Shown here piece after piece: positions 1-8,130 of a stretch of DNA of 27,447 bases; the first letter of the stretch is position 1, and every line of letters starts with the position of its first letter. Both the position numbers and the translations under genes were made by a program. The DNA is taken from NCBI GenBank assembly GCA_951394045.1, contig CATOAN010000004.1:1-27447 (forward strand), read 5' to 3'. The DNA is from Nitzschia sp. DOCU1 (taxonomy: Eukaryota > Bacillariophyta > Bacillariophyceae > Bacillariales > Bacillariaceae). The notes under the pieces are model-generated. The model was not told the DNA's origin. It did no database searches and worked only from the letters and a program-made list of their open reading frames with translations.

Positions 1-1446
1 CAACCCTCGGCAATCCAGTGGAAGAATGAAGTGCCAATTGATCTCACCGACGGCCCGGACAAAGAGAAGGACCGGAGAGTCCTTTGGTACGGCCTGGAGC
101 ACCGGCGAAAGGGAAGGTTCATTACGCCTTCGAAGACAGAGCGGTATCGGGCCATGCGCCACGGCTATCACCTCCGCAAGAAATTCCCGACGGAAGCAGC
201 AGGTCGGGCGTGGATCCTAGACGGGGCCATGAAAAAGAGTGCGAAGACACCCGGGGGGAGCGATTCCTCATCCTCATCCTCTGATGCGTCCTCATGGTCG
301 TCGGACCAAACTTCCGAAAGTGAGAGCGGTTCTTCAACGGAGGATGAAAGTGAATCGAGTTCGAAGCGAGATAAAAAGAAAAAAGGGCGGCGAAGCAAGC
401 GTCGATCGAAGAATAAGCGTCGACAAGCCAAATTAGTGGCACAAGGAGCGGAGTTTCAGGGAGAGGACCCTTCGAAAGGCAAGGAGAGCCTAATTTATGG
501 AAGGGAGATCGATGACCCTTCCTTTGATGACCGCATTGGGCCTCCGGGTCTGCCCCGTGGGGATCATTCTGACCTGTACAATTCGGCTGTGGACGTAACC
601 AGCCTACCAGGTATGTGGAATCCGGATGTACCGGATGATGATGTCGGGGCGATGGATAAAATGACCGAATATTCGGCCACGTTGTTGGCTACGACACTCG
701 GGAAGAAAATACAGATACACGACTCCCTCTGGAAGGCGCAGAAACGCCACGCCATGGGTAAGGTTAAAACAGCGGAAGAATTTACCAGTTTCGCCCGAGA
801 GTTGGAAAAGTCGAAGAAGCCCGCCTTTAAGAGTATGGAGTCGATGCTTCGGTCTTTCCTCTATAAAAGGCACTTCGACAAGACAGCAGCGACCGCATAT
901 TTGGTTTCGGGATTTATTCCCGTAATCATTGGAAGATCCTTCGACCTTTACAGCCGCTTGATCAACCATGTGCGACAGCTCTTATTCGACAATGGCGAAT
1001 GGGAGCATGGTCCAGCTCGCGTCATTTTCAATTACCACTCTCGCAAACTGCTTGATGTTCGGAACCATGCGCAAAACAAGAGGTATTTGGTGCTGCAAAC
1101 ATATACCTACCTACGAGATGCGGCCACGGGGAATTTCTATGTCTCCGACATGATGGAGGGGATGTGGGCCCAAATAGCCCAGTTATCCTCCATCCATTCC
1201 AAACCAAGTGCAGAGCCGGAGAAGAAATCAGCCAATACCCCCAGCACCACCCGTTGTCACCATTGCAAGTCTAAGGAGCTCCACAAGCTGCTAAATTTGA
1301 ACGGGACAAAAACCGAGTGCCCTTTCAAAAACTTGACCGAGTCAAAAGCAGTTGCTGCTCGAAAGGCTTTTGCAGAATACCATAGGGAGGAGCCTACTGC
1401 GGATCTTCATGAACTGCTTGAAAAGGCACGAGCTGCAGCTTCCTAG
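1..1446 (+). CDS. Gag-like ORF1 of YR retrotransposon, 5'-partial
   Basis: The reading frame is already open at base 1, so the true start lies to the left; the first internal ATG is at 154. The visible part is about 481 residues. A Ser/Asp/Glu-rich low-complexity stretch (roughly bases 250-360) is followed by a Lys/Arg-rich stretch (365-435), then a mostly globular region. Near the C-terminus there is a zinc-knuckle-like CHHC followed by LH and CPF (about bases 1255-1330). An acidic/basic N-terminal half with a Cys/His motif at the end is typical of nucleocapsid-type proteins of DIRS-like elements. I infer that it packages the element RNA. No sequence-specific gag domain was recognised, so the name rests mainly on position ahead of RT. 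Confidence 0.7.
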   Translation, partial: QPSAIQWKNEVPIDLTDGPDKEKDRRVLWYGLEHRRKGRFITPSKTERYRAMRHGYHLRKKFPTEAAGRAWILDGAMKKSAKTPGGSDSSSSSSDASSWSSDQTSESESGSSTEDESESSSKRDKKKKGRRSKRRSKNKRRQAKLVAQGAEFQGEDPSKGKESLIYGREIDDPSFDDRIGPPGLPRGDHSDLYNSAVDVTSLPGMWNPDVPDDDVGAMDKMTEYSATLLATTLGKKIQIHDSLWKAQKRHAMGKVKTAEEFTSFARELEKSKKPAFKSMESMLRSFLYKRHFDKTAATAYLVSGFIPVIIGRSFDLYSRLINHVRQLLFDNGEWEHGPARVIFNYHSRKLLDVRNHAQNKRYLVLQTYTYLRDAATGNFYVSDMMEGMWAQIAQLSSIHSKPSAEPEKKSANTPSTTRCHHCKSKELHKLLNLNGTKTECPFKNLTESKAVAARKAFAEYHREEPTADLHELLEKARAAAS

Positions 1447-1656
1447 TCTGTCGGAAATCCAAGGAGAAGGTAGGTAGGACGTGCAAGGTGACATATAGCG
1501 GTGACGGCCCGACCCGGTGGTCCAGGCCCTCTCCCACTACTGTCAGGTTGCTGTCCTCCCTTCGGTCATTCGCGGCTGCGCCCGGCATACAATATCGATT
1601 CTTTATATTCGGTTCATAAACTAACGAATCTTTGCATCCCACCTTGTTCCATTTGA
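1447..1656 (+). other. Spacer between ORF1 and ORF2 of the retroelement
   Basis: About 210 bp separate the ORF1 stop (1444-1446) from the last stop before ORF2 (TGA 1654-1656). One frame, shifted -1 from ORF1, stays open across 1446-1619 and then stops at TAA 1620-1622. AAG|GTAGGT at 1467-1473 looks like a splice donor and TTGAACAG at 1653-1660 like an acceptor, but joining them does not keep the downstream frame. How ORF2 translation begins is unresolved. Confidence 0.4.
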
Positions 1657-1800
1657 ACAGGTGAGCTATTGTGTGCAACTAGGCAAGCGCCCGTCTCTCT
1701 GCGGGACAATGACATAGGCCTACAAGGCTTTGACATACGTGAGGTGCCGAGGACCCAGGCCACCCAGTCTTTTGGAAATCTTGGGTCTGGCCTAGCTACC

Positions 1801-4800
1801 ATGCGATATGCATGGCCGCGCCTCAAATATGTTTTCGGATGTGTTGGACGAAAGCGGCCCCTCAGCGATAAGTTGGAAGGTGATAGTCTGCCGGAATGCG
1901 AGGTTGATAGTGCCAGATATTCTTTAAAAATTTTGGAACAACATCCAGTTGACTTCTTGGCAGTCGAGCATCTTGGAGTGGACATTACCCAACAACATGA
2001 TAAGACTCGATGGGAGAATCTCATCAGAGCTACAACAAAGACGCACCGACCAACAGCCATTGTGGAAATGTGGCCAGAGCAGGCAATAAACTGGGGAAGT
2101 GGACCGATGGGGAAGCTATCTCGGACTCGATGGGAAGAACTGGGATATTCCTCCAGATTTCGAGTACTCAATGCAACTCAAATTGGTGGGGCTATCGATC
2201 AAGTGCGCCTAGTGGTGATACGGGTGGCTCAAGGACACGCTGGAAAATGGGAATGGCCGGCAATAGAACCAAGCTCTTTTCACTCTAGGCCCATGTCAAA
2301 CCTTTTGACACCACCCGGGCTCACTAGGGTATGGAATGGCAAGGGCATGGGGCCCAAAGGACGAATCTACGAACCTACCGAACCGATGCCAAGTCGGCCA
2401 GGGTCATGGATCCAGACTTCGACTGGAGTGCGACGGATTGGGTTGGAGGAATATGCACGAGCCGTGGGAATACCAAAAGAATTGGTACCCCCGACACGGG
2501 ACCTCAAGGGGCGATGCCTAGTGGAGACCACTAGCGTCTTCCATTGGGAATACCTGTCCGAGGCTCTGGCGAAATTACAGGACTCCTCCGAGAAACTGCC
2601 GTCGACAATGCCTACCACACCTGTTAGTTGCACCATGACGTGCCCACAAGGAGGGCCCAAAGCTACTGTCGCACCACCTGAATTCAGTTACGAGATGCCC
2701 GACATCCGCGAAGGTGGAGAATGGTATCGCAAGCGATTGGACAATTTACATACAGCAGCTTTCCAGTTCCCAAATCCATCCAAAGTGATTGAAGAAGGCC
2801 GGCAAATTCTCGTCATCCACCGAGGAAATTATTCCGACACTGGTCCAGATCCCAAGCAGCTACAACTCTTGTGGTGGGAATGGCCACGGGAACATTGGGA
2901 AGGAATCAGGACTGGAAGCCGAATGAACTTTCTTGCGCCCCCTTTACCAGGGATTCACCCAAATGCAAAAATGGATGCTGAACAGACCCAGGTAGCAACG
3001 GCTTTTGTCGAGGAACTGGTCGACCTGAAGGTCCTCCGCTCGACGGACGAAGGGATGCGGACAATTACTACTGCACCTTTATTCGTGGTGCCGAAGGAAG
3101 GGCAGCCAGGACAATGGAGAGTTATTGCCAACATGCTTCGAGGCGGGCAAAACGCAAGCGTTGGGGCTGATCCGGTTATTCTCCCACGTACTTCTCACAT
3201 TCTGGATAGAATGTATACGGGAGAATATTCGGCAGTGGTGGATGCTAGTAAATTCTTTTACCAGTTTCCAACTCACCCTGACGACAGACCATACCTTGGT
3301 TTGGTCCATCCCATCACTGGTATTCATTTGCAATACCATGGCCTCCCAATGGGAGCAGGGAACTCTCCGGCCTCGGCGAGCCGATATGGCTTGTCCTTCC
3401 TTCGACTGCTCCGTGAAAACTTCTCCGTCTTCCAGGGGCAAGCAAGAGCAAATTGTTTCTGGACCGGCTTTCATCCAACGGGCCTCTATGACCCAGTCCT
3501 CGGATATGGATACGTTCTAGTGGCAGCCGACGGACCAGCAGTGCTGTTATGGGTGCACGTGGACGATTTCCTTATCCATGGCCCAACGTACGAGAAGACA
3601 GCTCTAGCCCTCAAATTCTTTCTGGACACTGCGGTCACCTCCTGCGGACTCCTCTGCCATCCAAAGAAATTGGTGCCACCACGACAGGTCGTAAAATATT
3701 GCGGGTTCCTTCTTGACTCCACAAGTACTCCCTGTCTTCGAATTCCCATTGCCAAACGAGAGCGGGCCCTGGCCATGGTAGATTTTCTTCTTGGCACGGC
3801 TCCACGACGACAATTCTCTCGTTTAGCATTGGCTGTCGTTGCTGGCGTGCTGCAGTCTTTAGCGGAGGCCACTCCAGCCAAATTTGGAAATACTAAACTC
3901 CGGCGCCTACATTCGGTGGTACATCCCTGCGGTTACTCATCCGGAGCAACAGTGTATTACACTTATACAAGGCTTCCACCAGAGGTTCGACGAGATCTAA
4001 TTTGGTGGCGGGAATTCCTCCTGCTCCCATCTGGACGCTTTGCTCGGTCAGCGCGATCGGCAACGTTAGTACCAAATTGGGGAGATGGCAGTGGAACGGG
4101 CACTGGAGGCACCCTCGGCATACCTGACCGCCCCCTGAAGATGTGGAAAGGTACCTGGAGCCCCGTGATATATTCCTTTAGTTCGAACTACAAGGAGCTA
4201 AACACGCTGCGGCTCACTTTGTTGGCCCTAATGGCAGAAGGACGGGAGTCCGTGAGAGGCACAACCATATTTTATTTCACCGATAACACCCTGACCTACT
4301 GGATTGCCGCCTCCGGCACTACTCCACACGCTCCCCTGCTTGGGCTGATTGAGGAAATCCGACTACTAGAACTACAACTGGAGTGCTCCCTCCAAGTTGT
4401 ACATGTTCCGGGGCTTACCATGATAATCCAGGGCACGGACGGTTTAAGTCGTGGCGTATGGCTGTCCCCTTTCAACTCAAACAATGTTGCCAACCTGACC
4501 GCCCATGTATTTGACCCTCTCCCTTTCGACCCCCTCCTAGTTCGGAATATTCTGTGCCATCTTGGTTTGGATCTGCATTCATGGCGATACCAACCTTGGG
4601 ATGCAAAATGGGATGCCCAGCCGATGTTTGGGAATCTGAATGTATGGTTTCCCCCACCCGAATTAGCTCGACAAGCCTTGACGTTCATGTTGGAAACCTG
4701 GGTTGAAGTGCCAAGGACTACGTCTGCTCTTTTCTTCGTGCCACGAGTTGTGCCGTCTTTTTGGTTTGGCCTTTCTCGCTTTCTCCAAGAAGTAACTATC

Positions 4801-4995
4801 ATCAAGCCCAGCGAAACGACGTTGCGATTCCCGCCAGTCCTACCTATCCCGTTTGTGGTGATTTATCTGCTGCCTCACGTTCCTTTATTTCCTACGCCTA
4901 GGCTGGACATGCTTACCTTTTCCAGATTTGAACGAGCCCACCGGACACAGGCTGATGCAATGCGCAGGTTGCCGCCGCACCATTTGCAAGAATGA
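1801..4995 (+). CDS. ORF2 polyprotein: degenerate C5-methyltransferase-like region, reverse transcriptase, RNase H
   Basis: The frame is open from 1657; the first ATG, 1801, gives 1,064 residues. Residues about 50-240 resemble a cytosine-5 DNA methyltransferase in motif order: VEMWPEQ (88-94) in the ENV place, LGY...LNA...DQVR (114-136) like motif VIII, and RRIGLEEYARAVGIP (211-225) like motifs IX-X. There is no Pro-Cys pair, so the usual catalytic Cys is absent. The reverse transcriptase follows, with VVDASKFFYQF (Asp481), LPMGAGNSPAS (about 515-525) and HVDDF (Asp588/Asp589). RNase H has Asp762 (NWGDGSG), Glu799, Asp828 (FTDN) and Asp880 (GTDGLSRG). Near the C-terminus, VWFPPPELA and a later FFVPRVVPSFWF recall the Dam-like segment of DIRS polyproteins. 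RT and RNase H are secure; the methyltransferase reading is inference. The last 41 nt overlap ORF3. Confidence 0.9.
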   Translation: MRYAWPRLKYVFGCVGRKRPLSDKLEGDSLPECEVDSARYSLKILEQHPVDFLAVEHLGVDITQQHDKTRWENLIRATTKTHRPTAIVEMWPEQAINWGSGPMGKLSRTRWEELGYSSRFRVLNATQIGGAIDQVRLVVIRVAQGHAGKWEWPAIEPSSFHSRPMSNLLTPPGLTRVWNGKGMGPKGRIYEPTEPMPSRPGSWIQTSTGVRRIGLEEYARAVGIPKELVPPTRDLKGRCLVETTSVFHWEYLSEALAKLQDSSEKLPSTMPTTPVSCTMTCPQGGPKATVAPPEFSYEMPDIREGGEWYRKRLDNLHTAAFQFPNPSKVIEEGRQILVIHRGNYSDTGPDPKQLQLLWWEWPREHWEGIRTGSRMNFLAPPLPGIHPNAKMDAEQTQVATAFVEELVDLKVLRSTDEGMRTITTAPLFVVPKEGQPGQWRVIANMLRGGQNASVGADPVILPRTSHILDRMYTGEYSAVVDASKFFYQFPTHPDDRPYLGLVHPITGIHLQYHGLPMGAGNSPASASRYGLSFLRLLRENFSVFQGQARANCFWTGFHPTGLYDPVLGYGYVLVAADGPAVLLWVHVDDFLIHGPTYEKTALALKFFLDTAVTSCGLLCHPKKLVPPRQVVKYCGFLLDSTSTPCLRIPIAKRERALAMVDFLLGTAPRRQFSRLALAVVAGVLQSLAEATPAKFGNTKLRRLHSVVHPCGYSSGATVYYTYTRLPPEVRRDLIWWREFLLLPSGRFARSARSATLVPNWGDGSGTGTGGTLGIPDRPLKMWKGTWSPVIYSFSSNYKELNTLRLTLLALMAEGRESVRGTTIFYFTDNTLTYWIAASGTTPHAPLLGLIEEIRLLELQLECSLQVVHVPGLTMIIQGTDGLSRGVWLSPFNSNNVANLTAHVFDPLPFDPLLVRNILCHLGLDLHSWRYQPWDAKWDAQPMFGNLNVWFPPPELARQALTFMLETWVEVPRTTSALFFVPRVVPSFWFGLSRFLQEVTIIKPSETTLRFPPVLPIPFVVIYLLPHVPLFPTPRLDMLTFSRFERAHRTQADAMRRLPPHHLQE

Positions 4996-6433
4996 AGTGA
5001 TACTGGAATGTTGCTTTCGTCGCCATGGTTTTTTGACAGATGAAGGGCGGAGAATGGTCCCCTGCAACACGGTGTATCACCGAGAATGCTTTCGAGTAGG
5101 CGATCCGTTTTACACTCGACGCGCCAAGTCAGGGGGCCTACATTTCCCTCTCTCGATTACCGAATGGCCTAATTTCATCTGCGAGGCCTGTACCGTTCGT
5201 TCCATCGTCGGCCGCGAATTAACCGACCCTGATGATTGGAGGAAACTGTGTTTAGAACGAGTCCGGATCCTCGACATGGTCCATGCGTGGGGCATGGATA
5301 CTCACAAAGCTTACCAAAGTAAGCTCATGACTATCCGGCGCTTTGAGCAGGATTACGGAGTTGTTATTTTACCCCGTACCAAACTGGACCGGCCGCCCCG
5401 AAGTTCGGCAATACCATTGATGTGGTTGCAAGAAGCATACAGCCTCCGTTCCGGTGCCCAACGACGCAAAGATCAGCTTGACGCTGTTCAGGTGGCTTTT
5501 GCCACGATCCGCCAGTTTCGCGCCGCCGCCGGACAATACATGGCATGGGATATGATGTTATCCCACCCTGACCAAGCCTATTCCACTCGAGAGAAGCGGA
5601 TCCTGTGCTCGCCTCGTTGTCGGGCCACAGATACACTCGCGTACACTTGGTTTGCAACCGGTATGAGCTCCCGCATTGGCAACAATTCAACACCTGCAGT
5701 AGCCCTTCTTGACCGCCAGGTCCGCTACTTTGACCATGAACTTGATGGTCTCTTTCTTCAGACGACGGACCCATTGAAACGCCGTTTTCTGGCGATGGCT
5801 GGCCTTTGCAACCTCACTTTATGGCTTGGGTGGCTGCGTTCTTCGGAAACCTTTAGCCTCAACTTTGAGGATGTTGTGGCTATCCCGCCTGGCAAAGGGG
5901 CTACCCATGATCTCCCTGCTAATGTTGGTTGTCTCATTTACAATCTACAACCGGAGACCAAAGGGTCCCGAACGCACCGTGCTGATGTTGTGATGGCCTG
6001 GGAGACACTCAGTGGTTTTCGCTTGGGCTGCTGGTGGCGACGCGTGACGGCATGTTGCATTGCGCACCAAGGGCCCCTCTTCTGCCATCTTGACGGTACA
6101 CGTTGGACGTCCAAGTTCTTTCGCGAGACATATTTGTATCCCAGCCTACGTCGACAGCGTTCCAATGGCGACCCGTTTCTCGGTGCATTTACCAACACCC
6201 CTGGCAACCGTCTCGAGGACAAATTTTGGAGTCTTCACTGTTACCGCCGTGGTGCTCGATCCCAATCTACCCGTGGCGGGTCAATGGGCACCTACCGTTT
6301 CCGCAAGGCCGGAAAAGATCAGATGTACGAGCATGCTCGGTGGCGTCTCAAGCGTGCTGGAGAAAAGATTGATGTGATCTACCGCGAATGGAACCTTCGG
6401 GACCGTGTACGCCTCACGCTCTATTGTATGTAA
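4955..6433 (+). CDS. ORF3: zinc-finger/tyrosine recombinase of the retrotransposon
   Basis: The first ATG, 4955, gives 492 residues and lies inside the end of ORF2, in the +1 frame. Residues about 3-80 hold a cross-brace-like Cys/His series: CAGC, further Cys residues, VPCNTVYHREC, then FICEAC, reminiscent of PHD/RING fingers. The C-terminal half is a tyrosine recombinase: GWLRSSETFSLNFEDV with Arg295, PETKGSR with Lys336, HCYRRGA with His428 and Arg431, then HARWR (Trp463) and IDVIYREW with the nucleophile Tyr476. The whole R-K-H-R-(H/W)-Y set is therefore present and the enzyme may be active. In DIRS-type elements this protein inserts the circular cDNA copy by site-specific recombination in place of an integrase. 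The finger could bind DNA or histone tails; that part is speculative. Confidence 0.88.
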   Translation: MQCAGCRRTICKNEVILECCFRRHGFLTDEGRRMVPCNTVYHRECFRVGDPFYTRRAKSGGLHFPLSITEWPNFICEACTVRSIVGRELTDPDDWRKLCLERVRILDMVHAWGMDTHKAYQSKLMTIRRFEQDYGVVILPRTKLDRPPRSSAIPLMWLQEAYSLRSGAQRRKDQLDAVQVAFATIRQFRAAAGQYMAWDMMLSHPDQAYSTREKRILCSPRCRATDTLAYTWFATGMSSRIGNNSTPAVALLDRQVRYFDHELDGLFLQTTDPLKRRFLAMAGLCNLTLWLGWLRSSETFSLNFEDVVAIPPGKGATHDLPANVGCLIYNLQPETKGSRTHRADVVMAWETLSGFRLGCWWRRVTACCIAHQGPLFCHLDGTRWTSKFFRETYLYPSLRRQRSNGDPFLGAFTNTPGNRLEDKFWSLHCYRRGARSQSTRGGSMGTYRFRKAGKDQMYEHARWRLKRAGEKIDVIYREWNLRDRVRLTLYCM

Positions 6434-6499
6434 TCAAGACTTCGTCTCGGGGCAAGGGGGTAATGGGAGGATGTTGGATAATGTGTTGGAAAGGTTGTT

Positions 6500-6776
6500 G
6501 GAGGATCAACATCCACAGATCCCAAATATTTATTTGGGTGAAATATTTATTTGGATCAACATCCGCAGATCCCAAATATTTATTTGAGCCGAAATATTTA
6601 TTTGGATCCCGAATATTCATTTGGGCTGAAATATTTATTTGGATCAACATCCGCAGATCCCAAATATTTATTTGAGCTGAAATATTTATTTGGATCCCAA
6701 ATATTCATTTGGGCTGCGAATCCAAATAATTATTCGAACAAATATTTATTTGGATCAAATGTTGAAAAATATTTGG
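6500..6776 (+). repeat. AT-rich near-palindromic tandem repeats in retroelement 3' region
   Basis: About a dozen copies of a motif close to AAATATTTATTTGG are spaced every 16-35 bp, with variants such as AATATTCATTTGG. A longer unit, GGATCAACATCC(A/G)CAGATCC plus the AT motif, recurs near 6503, 6553 and 6641. The motif is nearly its own reverse complement, so RNA or single-stranded DNA here could fold strongly. It lies between the recombinase stop and repeat B1. Small ORFs across it are by-products of the repeat. Confidence 0.8.
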
Positions 6777-6860
6777 ACCGACCCAAGATGATGGGCACCA
6801 GACAATTGGAACAAGGACAGAGAAGATTGGAAACAACAAAAGGAGGAATGGAGAGGCGAG

Positions 6861-6978
6861 GGGGGGCACTGAGTGACGGATGCCCTCACGAGGTCTTGAC
6901 TGGTCCTTTTGGGGTCTGCGTGGTAGAGGACGTACCACTAGACCACCATCTTTCGTGTGAGTTATTGTTGTTCTAAAC
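6861..6978 (+). repeat. 118-bp direct repeat, copy 1 (putative B1)
   Basis: This block begins with a G run and CACTGAGTGACGG and ends TTGTTGTTCTAAAC. It is identical by eye to 7230-7347, at an offset of 369 bp. Its position after the recombinase gene fits the B1 unit of split direct repeats. It contains an imperfect inverted repeat at 6913-6944. Confidence 0.9.
6913..6944 (+). promoter_or_regulatory. Imperfect palindrome, candidate recombinase core site (second copy at 7282-7313)
   Basis: Arms GGTCT-gc-GTGGTA and TACCAC-t-AGACC flank the 7-bp spacer GAGGACG, giving 11 paired positions. Inverted arms of 11-13 bp around a 6-8 bp spacer are the classic layout of tyrosine recombinase crossover sites. 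The same structure lies in both 118-bp repeats. It could instead be only an RNA hairpin; function is inferred. Confidence 0.45.
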
Positions 6979-7229
6979 TGTCCGCTTGCCCACCCAATCG
7001 GCAGGTTCACGGCGACAGGACGAACCAGAAGATCCCCCGAAACGAAGTGCGAACGAGGCGACCCGAAGTGCAAAGCCGAAGTGGTAGTCATGAAGTGAAG
7101 GAAAACAAAAAGAAAGTCTGGCCCAAACAGACATTCTTTTTGGAAAACGACAGACGAAAACAGCTACTATTCGAATCCCTAGCTAGTTTTTAAATTTCCC
7201 ACCCACCCACCCTGAAGTCGACCTCCCTC
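6979..7229 (+). repeat. 251-bp block between the direct repeats (putative A2)
   Basis: This single-copy stretch (within the window) begins TGTCCGCTTGCCC and ends with CACCCACCC and ACCTCCCTC. If the element has PAT/Ngaro split repeats, this is A2, and an identical A1 should mark the left terminus outside the window. No convincing coding potential is visible. Confidence 0.5.
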
Positions 7230-7347
7230 GGGGGGCACTGAGTGACGGATGCCCTCACGAGGTCTTGACTGGTCCTTTTGGGGTCTGCGTGGTAGAGGAC
7301 GTACCACTAGACCACCATCTTTCGTGTGAGTTATTGTTGTTCTAAAC
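7230..7347 (+). repeat. 118-bp direct repeat, copy 2 (putative B2, element right end)
   Basis: This copy is identical by eye to 6861-6978 and includes the same imperfect palindrome (7282-7313). After TTCTAAAC the two copies diverge (TGTCCG after copy 1, CTGGTAG after copy 2). I therefore take 7347 as the boundary between element and host DNA. Confidence 0.85.
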
Positions 7348-8130
7348 CTGGTAGTAGTAGTAAAGTGCTATCACGATAGTCAAAGTGTGTATTTTTAAGA
7401 GTTCTACCGATAGTATGTCATGTGTTCTCTACCCGCTCCTTTAAGTCCAAATACCTCACTATGGTTTGATTCTCTTGCACTTTGACAAAACCTCAATGAC
7501 CAAGATCACAATTCCAATGCCCGGTGGACAATCCGACGAACTTCTGTTTGGTGGCGGCGACGCGATGAATTGCACTATCCCTAAAGAGCTATCGTATCCG
7601 GTGCAATCATCCGGCCCAATCTTTTCGTTCTTCTTGTTGCTATCTTGGCCTGCATCCTGCTGGGTCCAGCAGGATAACTGGCGGGATCTGCAACGCTACG
7701 AATCCGAATTGTTGCTCTTTGTGGGCGACCGAATGTCGTCGTGACTCTTTGTCCTCTTGCTTTTCATTGCCTTCCTTCTTTGTGCGAACAAGTAAGCCGA
7801 CAAATGCAGCATTTTGGCGCCCAACTAGTACCGTTCCATCTCCTACTACTAGCCAACAGGATCAAAAAGCCCCGGCTGAAGATATACCTAGTAGTTTCAA
7901 TCATTTTATAGCCTTGTGCTAGCTCACGGTAGGCACCGTCAGCGATAGCGAATGCAGCTGGGTCTACGGTACAATCAATATAACCTTTCTCTAATGCAAT
8001 CCTACTAGAGTATTCTGAGTGAAGGGGGAAAATAGACGAGCGGGATGAAACAGGACCTTTTTGAATAAACAACAGCAAGCCCCCCGCCAGATATGGTACC
8101 GGCTCTTGTTCGAACACCGCGCTTAATTTA
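7348..8130. other. Region between the retroelement and the four-helix gene; two weak ORFs only
   Basis: Directly after the element comes a GTAGTAGTAGTAA run. A plus ORF from ATG 7496 to 7744 encodes 82 residues with one hydrophobic stretch (GPIFSFFLLLSWPAS) and no recognised family. On the minus strand an open frame over 7764-8141 has no early ATG but contains PAAFAIADGAYREL (about 7916-7957), which resembles the myosin head segment just before the P-loop; no P-loop follows. Neither ORF is supported well enough to call a gene. Confidence 0.4.

Larger units (their letters stand above)
1..7347 (+). mobile_element. Tyrosine-recombinase (DIRS/PAT/Ngaro-like) retrotransposon, left end outside window
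   Basis: Three consecutive plus-strand ORFs encode a gag-like protein, a reverse transcriptase/RNase H polyprotein and a tyrosine recombinase, the gene set that defines DIRS-type YR retrotransposons; I see no DDE integrase or endonuclease. The 3' flank ends in two identical 118-bp repeats (6861-6978 and 7230-7347) around a 251-bp block. This matches the B1-A2-B2 arm of the split direct repeats known in PAT and Ngaro elements, so I place the right end at 7347. A copy of the 251-bp block (A1) should lie left of the gag ORF, outside this window. Identical repeats and long open frames suggest a recent, possibly competent insertion. Assignment to YR retroelements is firm; the exact family is inference. 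Confidence 0.85.

Noticed and set aside
1467..1660. Intron joining gag to ORF2 (AAG|GTAGGT to TTGAACAG)
   Set aside because: The splice would not keep the ORF2 frame, so the sites are probably fortuitous.
6388..6976. Small ORFs rich in FIWxNI/YLFG repeats
   Set aside because: They are translations of the AT-rich tandem repeat, with no independent support.
6861..7347. The 118-bp repeats as LTRs of a tiny element or as a tRNA gene (GTGGTAGAGGACG looks like a D-arm)
   Set aside because: Their place right after a YR gene fits split repeats better. No full tRNA fold or T-arm could be drawn.
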